This document shows positions 6,386 to 10,493 of a stretch of DNA of 12,287 nucleotides, piece by piece. A model generated the notes under the pieces. The model saw nothing but the letters and a program-made list of their open reading frames with translations. It was not told where the DNA came from and ran no database searches. Within the stretch, counting starts at the first letter, position 1, and each line of letters opens with the position of its first letter. A program made the position numbers and the translations under genes. Origin of the DNA: Sphingomicrobium sp. (GTDB lineage Bacteria; Pseudomonadota; Alphaproteobacteria; Sphingomonadales; Sphingomonadaceae); NCBI GenBank assembly GCA_030146725.1, contig JASLBJ010000160.1, forward strand, positions 1 to 12,287, given 5' to 3'.

Positions 6386-7927
6386 TTAGTTTTCGGGGAA
6401 GACAGGCAGGTCGACGCTGTAGCGTCCGAGCTTTCGTTCGAGGGGCGAGCGCAACTGCTTGGCAAGGCCGCCAATGATCCGCTCGAACTGCTGCTTGTCG
6501 GGCGACGCTGCTTCTTCAAGGTTGAGCACCGGGCTTGCAAGCGCCAGCCGTGCGGTCAGTTCGCTGGTCCGCCGAAGCGCGACCTCGACCGGCTCGGTCG
6601 GGCAGTTGAGCATCGCGAACTCGACCATCTCCGTCATCAGGAAAGCAACCGATACGGCGACGTCCTGGGTCGTGCTGACGGGCTCGAGCTCGAGCTCGAT
6701 CGTGAGTTTGCGTGCCCCGTCCGGAGCGCCGCCGCGAAGTTCCGCGGCCAGTTCGGCAAGCAGCGGGCGAAGGGCGATCCCGCGATTGTCCTCCATCTCG
6801 GCGAAGTGGTTGCGGTGGACGATCGACAGCGCTCCGACGCGGCGGCCGATGGCAGCATAAGCGGCGCGCGCTTCGATCGTCTGTGCCGTCCGGCCGTGAA
6901 TGTTGAGCAGGGACGCAACAACCTGGAGATTGTTCTTCACCCGGTGGTGGACCTCGCGCACCAGTCGCCGCTGGCCGTCGAGCGCGATTGCCATCTCGCC
7001 TTCGCTTTCCTCGATGCGGGCGACTGCCCTGGCAAAGCTGTCGCGAAGTTCCTGGATCTCGGTCGCGGGTCCAAGATAGCTTGGAAGCGCAAGGGCATTC
7101 TCGCCCGGCTTGTACTGGATCACCGCGCGCTCGAGTTGCTTGAGCGGCCGGATGAGCAGCCTGGTGACGAGCAGCCAGCTGACCAGAGCAGCCGTAATCC
7201 ACATCAGCAGCGGGAGCAGCAGAACGAGCTTTTCGCGAGTCGTGATCCGCGGCAGGCGGGTTCCAACCTCGGCAGTCAACTGGCTGTTGCCCAGCGGCCA
7301 GTCGGTGAGCAACTGACGACGCTGGGAACCGGCGTTGCGGGAACGGACGATGACCGCCTGGCGCTCGGGATCGCGGATCACCATTGAATCGATGGTCTCG
7401 CTCCGGTCGAGCGCAGTCTGGCGCATCTCGTCGAGCGACAGCGGGGCGGTTGCCATCCCGTCGATCACTCCGACCCGCAGGATCAGCGAGGCCTGGTCGT
7501 CGCCCACGCGCAGGCGGATGTCGCCCGGGGCGACCAGCGGAAGCCCGGATGGCGAAGCGAAGCCGCCAACGGCACAGAGGGGATCACCGTCGGCCGTCTG
7601 GAGTTCGAACCGCTGCGCGACGGCAGGCGCAATTGCAAGCGATCGCTGAACGCGGTCGCAGGCTTGCGCGGGACCAGCCGCAAGCGCTCCATTGGCCGCC
7701 ACCCTGAGCGCCAGCGCATTGCGTGCGATCAGGCTTTCTATTGATCGCGAAGCGGAGCGGGCCTGAACCGTGGAGCTGCTGCGCAAGGCCTTGTTGGCGC
7801 CGCCCATACCAGTTTGAGCGATCCAGATCAGAGCCAATCCGATCGGTAGCAGGGCAGCGCTCAGGATCAGCAGCAGCTTGGCTGCGGTCGACAGAGCGGC
7901 GAACCGCTGGCGTGCGCTGTTTTTCAC
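6386..7927 (-). CDS. phyT: PhyT/PhyP-like membrane HisKA_2 protein with degenerate ATPase domain
   Basis: 513 residues: TM1 about 17-38, a periplasmic domain about 39-233 with two cysteines (90 and 118), TM2 about 234-257, a HAMP-like linker to about 310, then a HisKA_2 phosphoacceptor helix REVHHRVKNNLQ (324-335; His328 is the expected site). The HATPase region is present in outline but its N-box reads FLMTEMVEF, with Thr432 and Phe437 where Asn is expected, and the D-x-G-x-G loop is absent (LASPVLNL instead). This is what is known for Sphingomonas melonis PhyT (formerly PhyP), a membrane protein that relays phosphate between SdrG and PhyR and can dephosphorylate or sequester PhyR, rather than autophosphorylating. 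It starts with GTG, 24 bases after nepR, in the same operon. The family call rests on motifs and context. Confidence 0.85.
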   Translation of the reverse strand: MKNSARQRFAALSTAAKLLLILSAALLPIGLALIWIAQTGMGGANKALRSSSTVQARSASRSIESLIARNALALRVAANGALAAGPAQACDRVQRSLAIAPAVAQRFELQTADGDPLCAVGGFASPSGLPLVAPGDIRLRVGDDQASLILRVGVIDGMATAPLSLDEMRQTALDRSETIDSMVIRDPERQAVIVRSRNAGSQRRQLLTDWPLGNSQLTAEVGTRLPRITTREKLVLLLPLLMWITAALVSWLLVTRLLIRPLKQLERAVIQYKPGENALALPSYLGPATEIQELRDSFARAVARIEESEGEMAIALDGQRRLVREVHHRVKNNLQVVASLLNIHGRTAQTIEARAAYAAIGRRVGALSIVHRNHFAEMEDNRGIALRPLLAELAAELRGGAPDGARKLTIELELEPVSTTQDVAVSVAFLMTEMVEFAMLNCPTEPVEVALRRTSELTARLALASPVLNLEEAASPDKQQFERIIGGLAKQLRSPLERKLGRYSVDLPVFPEN

Positions 7928-7951
7928 GACGGCACCAGGCCGCCGACTGCT

Positions 7952-8146
7952 CTAGCTGAGCTTGCCGAGCAGATCGCTAAAGTCGTCGGGCACCGATTCG
8001 CGCAACGTGTCGTCGTAAACTGAGCGGAGGGCACGACCAATGTCGGCGCCGCGCGGCTTGCGCTCCGGTTTCGGAGTCGCGACTGCGACAGCCGGATCCT
8101 GGTCGCGTGCTGCGCGATCTTTCCTGTCCTGCTGACCGTCACTCAA
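7952..8146 (-). CDS. nepR: Anti-sigma factor NepR
   Basis: Small anti-sigma factor that holds EcfG inactive and is removed by phosphorylated PhyR, whose sigma-like domain mimics EcfG. 64 residues with the family core at the C-terminus: ADIGRALRSVYDD (35-47) as helix 1 and VPDDFSDLLGKL (52-63) as helix 2. The charged N-terminal half is expected to be disordered. No ATG gives a NepR-sized product; TTG at 8146 is chosen because it yields the usual length and is preceded by a GAGGGGGA ribosome-site-like stretch about eight bases upstream. A much longer ATG start at 8302 would run through the promoter region. It is followed by phyT after 24 bases. It is likely driven by the EcfG-like promoter at 8297-8321, giving negative feedback. 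Confidence 0.88.
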   Translation of the reverse strand: MSDGQQDRKDRAARDQDPAVAVATPKPERKPRGADIGRALRSVYDDTLRESVPDDFSDLLGKLS

Positions 8147-8293
8147 CCTCTCGTCCCCCTCGCGCCGGTGGCTTGCTCGGCGTCTCTTACTGACATGACC
8201 GGCCCGCGCAATCGCTCCTGAGATCAGGTGCAAAAAGATGCGTTCATTCGATTGCAGCCCGAAATAGTCGTGACCAAGGGTGCGAGCCGAGTT

Positions 8294-8319
8294 GGAAACC
8301 ATATCACGGCTGCTTTGTT
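8294..8319 (+). promoter_or_regulatory. EcfG-like promoter of phyR
   Basis: On the + strand GGAAA (8294-8298), 17-base spacer, TGTT (8316-8319): seven of nine bases of the EcfG consensus, with the -35 reading GGAAAC rather than GGAAC. It would start transcription near 8326, leaving a leader of about 120 nt to phyR. It overlaps the opposite-facing nepR promoter. EcfG control of phyR is well known in the class; this match alone is moderate. Confidence 0.5.
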
Positions 8320-8321
8320 CC
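8297..8321 (-). promoter_or_regulatory. EcfG-like promoter of nepR-phyT
   Basis: On the - strand GGAAC (8321-8317), 16-base spacer, GGTT (8300-8297): eight of nine consensus bases. It would give a leader of roughly 145 nt before the nepR TTG. It occupies the same bases as the opposite-strand phyR promoter, making a near-palindromic bidirectional element. Apart from these two promoters I see nothing else in the 300-base gap 8147-8446 beyond the two gene leaders. Confidence 0.6.
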
Positions 8322-8446
8322 CCCTCGCTATCGACCCGCTTGCGGGTGGTACATGGTCACGGACACATTCGGTGCGTGCAGGGTTGCATCAATCTGGACG
8401 CGCCCTCAAAGGGGCTGACGTCCCTGTCAAAGGAGAGCTTTACAAC

Positions 8447-9247
8447 ATGTCGCTTGGCCAGGAACTCGCCCCTCATCTGCCCTTCTTGCGCCGCTATGCG
8501 CGTGCGCTCACCGGCAGCCAGGCGCATGGGGACGCCTTTGTCCGTGCGACGCTCGAGGCGATCGTCGCCCAGCCCGACGAGTTCCCGCGCGATGTCGAGC
8601 CTCGGCTTGGGCTCTACCGCACCTTCCATGCGATCTGGTCGACAGCCAATGTCGAGGAGGGCCCCGAGCCGGTCGGCGACTATTCGGGTGCCGAGAGCAT
8701 TGCCCAGGCGCGCCTGTCGCGCATCACTCCGCTGTCGCGCCAAGCGCTGCTGCTGACCTCGCTCGAAGGCTTCTCATCCGACGACGCCGGTTATCTGATC
8801 GGTTCGTCGCCAGCCGACGTCGACTCGCTCGTCGCCGAGGCGCTGACCGAGATCGAGCGGCAGACGCTTGCCGACGTGCTGATCATCGAGGACGAGCCGA
8901 TCATCGCCATGGATATCGAGACGATCGTTCGCGATCTTGGTCACAATGTCACCGGCGTAGCCGTCACCCGCGACGAGGCGGTCGCGCAGGCGCGCCAGCA
9001 TCCGCCGGGGCTGGTGCTCGCCGATATTCAGCTTGCTGACGATTCGAGCGGGATCGATGCGGTCAAGGACATCCTCGCCGAATTCTCGGTGCCGGTGATC
9101 TTCATTACCGCCTTCCCCGAGCGGTTGCTGACCGGAACGCGGCCGGAGCCGACCTTCCTTATTACCAAGCCGTTCCAGCGCTCGACGGTCAAGGCCGCGA
9201 TCGCCCAGGCGTTGTTCTTCGACGCTGCGACCGTACCCGCCGCCTAG
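8447..9247 (+). CDS. phyR: General stress response regulator PhyR (sigma-like domain plus receiver)
   Basis: Anti-anti-sigma factor: when its receiver is phosphorylated, the sigma-like domain binds NepR and frees EcfG. 266 residues, typical length. The N-terminal ECF-sigma-like part (about 1-135) has the sigma2-like helices FLRRYARALTGSQAHGDAFV and the sigma4-like stretch LSRQALLLTSLEGFSSDDAG. The C-terminal receiver (about 141-258) has the acidic pocket Glu148/Asp149, phosphoacceptor Asp193 (LVLADIQL), Thr221 and Lys241 (ITKPF), so it appears fully functional. ATG 8447 is chosen over an upstream in-frame ATG (8228) because AGGAGAG (8431-8437) sits nine bases before it and the upstream stretch covers the promoter. 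It is divergent from nepR-phyT; the next gene is the small TM protein. Confidence 0.97.
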   Translation: MSLGQELAPHLPFLRRYARALTGSQAHGDAFVRATLEAIVAQPDEFPRDVEPRLGLYRTFHAIWSTANVEEGPEPVGDYSGAESIAQARLSRITPLSRQALLLTSLEGFSSDDAGYLIGSSPADVDSLVAEALTEIERQTLADVLIIEDEPIIAMDIETIVRDLGHNVTGVAVTRDEAVAQARQHPPGLVLADIQLADDSSGIDAVKDILAEFSVPVIFITAFPERLLTGTRPEPTFLITKPFQRSTVKAAIAQALFFDAATVPAA

Positions 9248-9258
9248 TCCTTGCGGCC

Positions 9259-9283
9259 GGAACATGGCTGTAGGGCGGGCGTT
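9259..9283 (+). promoter_or_regulatory. EcfG-type promoter upstream of the small membrane protein
   Basis: GGAAC (9259-9263), 16-base spacer, CGTT (9280-9283): exact consensus for EcfG, starting 12 bases after the phyR stop. Predicted start near 9290, about 27 nt before the ATG of the 46-residue gene. It may also supply ecfG by read-through. Confidence 0.75.
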
Positions 9284-9316
9284 GGCCGAGAACGCTTCAA
9301 TCGTATCGAGATTTCA

Positions 9317-9457
9317 ATGGCCGATGATCAGCAAGAGCATGTGACGACCACCGAGGCACGGGCCGGTGCGACCCCGCATATGGCGCGTTATGTGCTGGTG
9401 TTCGGAACGGGGCTGGTCATCATCGCGTTCGCGATCATCTTGTTCGTGGTTGGCTGA
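9317..9457 (+). CDS. Small single-TM protein of the stress locus, unknown function
   Basis: 46 residues: a polar N-terminus (MADDQQEHVTTTEARAG) and a single C-terminal hydrophobic helix (about 24-45, YVLVFGTGLVIIAFAIILF) ending one residue before the stop. No enzymatic or signalling motif is visible and I do not recognise a named family. Short proteins with an EARxGxTPHxxRYVL-like lead into a TM helix seem familiar from sphingomonad genomes, but this is from memory only. ATG 9317 is selected because it lies right after an exact EcfG promoter; a longer TTG start at 9251 would overlap the promoter. The ribosome site is weak (GAG at 9308-9310). Placement between phyR and ecfG with its own EcfG promoter suggests a stress-induced membrane peptide. 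Confidence 0.7.
   Translation: MADDQQEHVTTTEARAGATPHMARYVLVFGTGLVIIAFAIILFVVG
9404..9429 (+). promoter_or_regulatory. Internal EcfG-type promoter, candidate autoregulatory promoter of ecfG
   Basis: GGAAC (9404-9408), 17-base spacer, CGTT (9426-9429): exact consensus, but it lies inside the codons of the small protein's TM helix, so a chance match is possible. It is the only good EcfG-type site within 250 bases upstream of ecfG other than 9259-9283. It would give a leader of about 140 nt containing the tandem repeat. Confidence 0.5.
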
Positions 9458-9485
9458 GCACTAGATACAAGCTTGGATCGGTGCG

Positions 9486-9533
9486 ATGCTGACGGCACGC
9501 GTGGCCGGGCTGACGGCACGCGTGGCCGGTTGA
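9486..9533 (+). other. Possible 15-codon leader ORF spanning the tandem repeat
   Basis: ATG at 9486 reads through both repeat copies to TGA at 9531-9533, encoding M followed by LTARVAG twice. A GGAT (9475-9478) seven bases upstream could serve as a weak ribosome site. It ends 43 bases before the chosen ecfG start. There is no independent evidence for translation; it may be a by-product of the duplication. Confidence 0.15.
9488..9529 (+). repeat. Perfect tandem duplication of a 21-bp unit upstream of ecfG
   Basis: Copy 1 occupies 9488-9508 and copy 2 occupies 9509-9529, with no mismatch; each begins GCTGACGGCACG and ends GTGGCCGG. Each copy contains the 8-bp palindrome CACGCGTG. Across the junction the - and + copies allow a short stem, CGTG-CCG (9500-9507, one bulged G) with CGGCACG (9514-9520). 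The unit length is a multiple of three. Confidence 0.9.
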
Positions 9534-9576
9534 GGCGGCGCGGCAAACGGGTGGGGTGTTAGTGGCGGACGGAACG

Positions 9577-10197
9577 ATGGACACGGCCAAGACGGACGCC
9601 TTCGGCGAGCCCGTCCCACTGTCCGACCCCGAGTTCAAGGAACAGCTCGCGGCGGTCATCCCGCACCTGCGGGCATTCGGCCGCTCGCTTTCGGGCAGTC
9701 GCGATCTGGCCGACGATCTCGTCCAGGAGACGCTGCTCAAGGCGTGGGCGGCACGCAAGCGCTTCCAGGCCGGCACCAACATGCGTGCGTGGACCTTCAT
9801 CATCCTTCGCAACCTGTTCCTGAGTCAGATGCGGCGCGCCCGCTTCAAGGGCGAGTGGGACGACATTACCGCGTCCAAGATCCTTGCTGCGCCAGCGAGC
9901 CAGGATCGGCATATTGAGCTTGGCGACATGCAGCGCGCGTTGATGCATTTGCCCCAACCGCAGCGCGAGGCGCTCATCCTGGTCGGCGCCGGCGGCTTCG
10001 CCTATGAAGAAGCGGCCGAGATATGCGGTTGCGCGGTCGGCACGATCAAGAGCCGCGTGGCACGTGGTCGGGTCGCGCTCGAGAGCCTGCTTTCGGGTGG
10101 CAAACTGCCGTCGCGTCGGCAGCACAAGACCGATCCGGACAAGTCGGCGCTGCAGACGATCATGGGTGAAGTCGACGAACTCAGCCGCGATCGCTGA
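9577..10197 (+). CDS. ecfG: General stress response sigma factor EcfG
   Basis: ECF15-type sigma factor of the alphaproteobacterial stress response, inhibited by NepR. 206 residues from ATG 9577. Region 2: LRAFGRSLSGSRDLADDLVQ and ETLLKAWAARKRF (31-63), then NMRAWTFIILRNLFLSQMRR (68-87). Region 4: DMQRALMHLPQPQREALIL (117-135) and the helix-turn-helix EEAAEICGCAVGTIKSRVAR (144-163). A basic, extended C-terminal tail of about 30 residues follows. In-frame GTG codons at 9556 and 9562 are alternative starts; a GGGG at 9553-9556 sits five bases ahead of the latter, so the N-terminus could be 5-7 residues longer. Unlike the common nepR-ecfG operon arrangement, ecfG here lies downstream of phyR and apart from nepR. 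Its gene order and two upstream EcfG sites suggest positive feedback. Confidence 0.95.
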   Translation: MDTAKTDAFGEPVPLSDPEFKEQLAAVIPHLRAFGRSLSGSRDLADDLVQETLLKAWAARKRFQAGTNMRAWTFIILRNLFLSQMRRARFKGEWDDITASKILAAPASQDRHIELGDMQRALMHLPQPQREALILVGAGGFAYEEAAEICGCAVGTIKSRVARGRVALESLLSGGKLPSRRQHKTDPDKSALQTIMGEVDELSRDR

Positions 10198-10211
10198 AGC
10201 TTCAGCGGCGC

Positions 10212-10252
10212 CAACTGACGGTTCGGCTGCGCCGAGCCGGGCGTTTCAGTTG
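10212..10252. terminator. Long hairpin between the convergent ecfG and nepR2 genes
   Basis: Outer arms CAACTGA (10212-10218) and TCAGTTG (10246-10252) pair perfectly. Inside, CGGTTCGGC (10219-10227) pairs with GCCGAGCCG (10231-10239, one G-T) around a TGC loop, leaving a six-base bulge at 10240-10245. It lies 15 bases after the ecfG stop and includes the nepR2 stop codon. There is no U tract on either side, so termination or RNA protection are both possible. Confidence 0.5.
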
Positions 10253-10422
10253 AGCTTGCGGAGCAGCTCGGCAAAATCGCGGTCGCACGGTTCGGACGCC
10301 GCGGCCTCAAACGCGCGCCGCAGCGCGGCAGTGATGCCGGCGTGCGCTGACGGGTTCTCAACCTGGATGAGCCTGCGATCCATGGCCAATTGCGCCGGTC
10401 TATCGTGAACCTGTTGCTTCAT
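10246..10422 (-). CDS. Second NepR-like anti-sigma factor
   Basis: 58 residues from ATG 10422. The C-terminal 29 residues line up without gaps with the NepR encoded at 7952-8146: GITAALRRAFEAAASE (29-44) against the first helix and DRDFAELLRKLN (47-58) against the second, about 11 of 29 identical, including the ALR and DF..LL.KL positions. The linker between helices reads EPCD instead of the usual EPVP type. GTG 10446 is a longer alternative start; neither has a good ribosome site. It is convergent with ecfG (48 bases between stops) and divergent from glnE. The neighbour and the motif suggest it targets EcfG or a paralogue, but competence is unproven because the match is short. Confidence 0.72.
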   Translation of the reverse strand: MKQQVHDRPAQLAMDRRLIQVENPSAHAGITAALRRAFEAAASEPCDRDFAELLRKLN

Positions 10423-10493
10423 TTGATAGAAGAACGACAATCTCACCGCTTAGTTTCTTTGCGGGACATCGAATCTCCGGGGGCCAGAAGGTG

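Noticed and set aside
6379..6394. GAAAAC/GTTTTC hairpin around the phyT stop
   Set aside because: Only six A/T-rich pairs with no U tract; the stem at 6330-6355 is the better terminator.
6173..7387. 404-codon open frame on the + strand
   Set aside because: It begins inside tatC and runs antisense through phyT; no recognisable domain, and it would read through the terminator and small-RNA region.
8228..8446. Longer phyR starting at ATG 8228
   Set aside because: The extra 73 residues have no PhyR similarity, cover the bidirectional promoter, and the ATG at 8447 has a proper ribosome site.
9571..9600. GGAAC at the ecfG start
   Set aside because: No CGTT-like element at 16-17 bases downstream, and it overlaps the ecfG start codon region.
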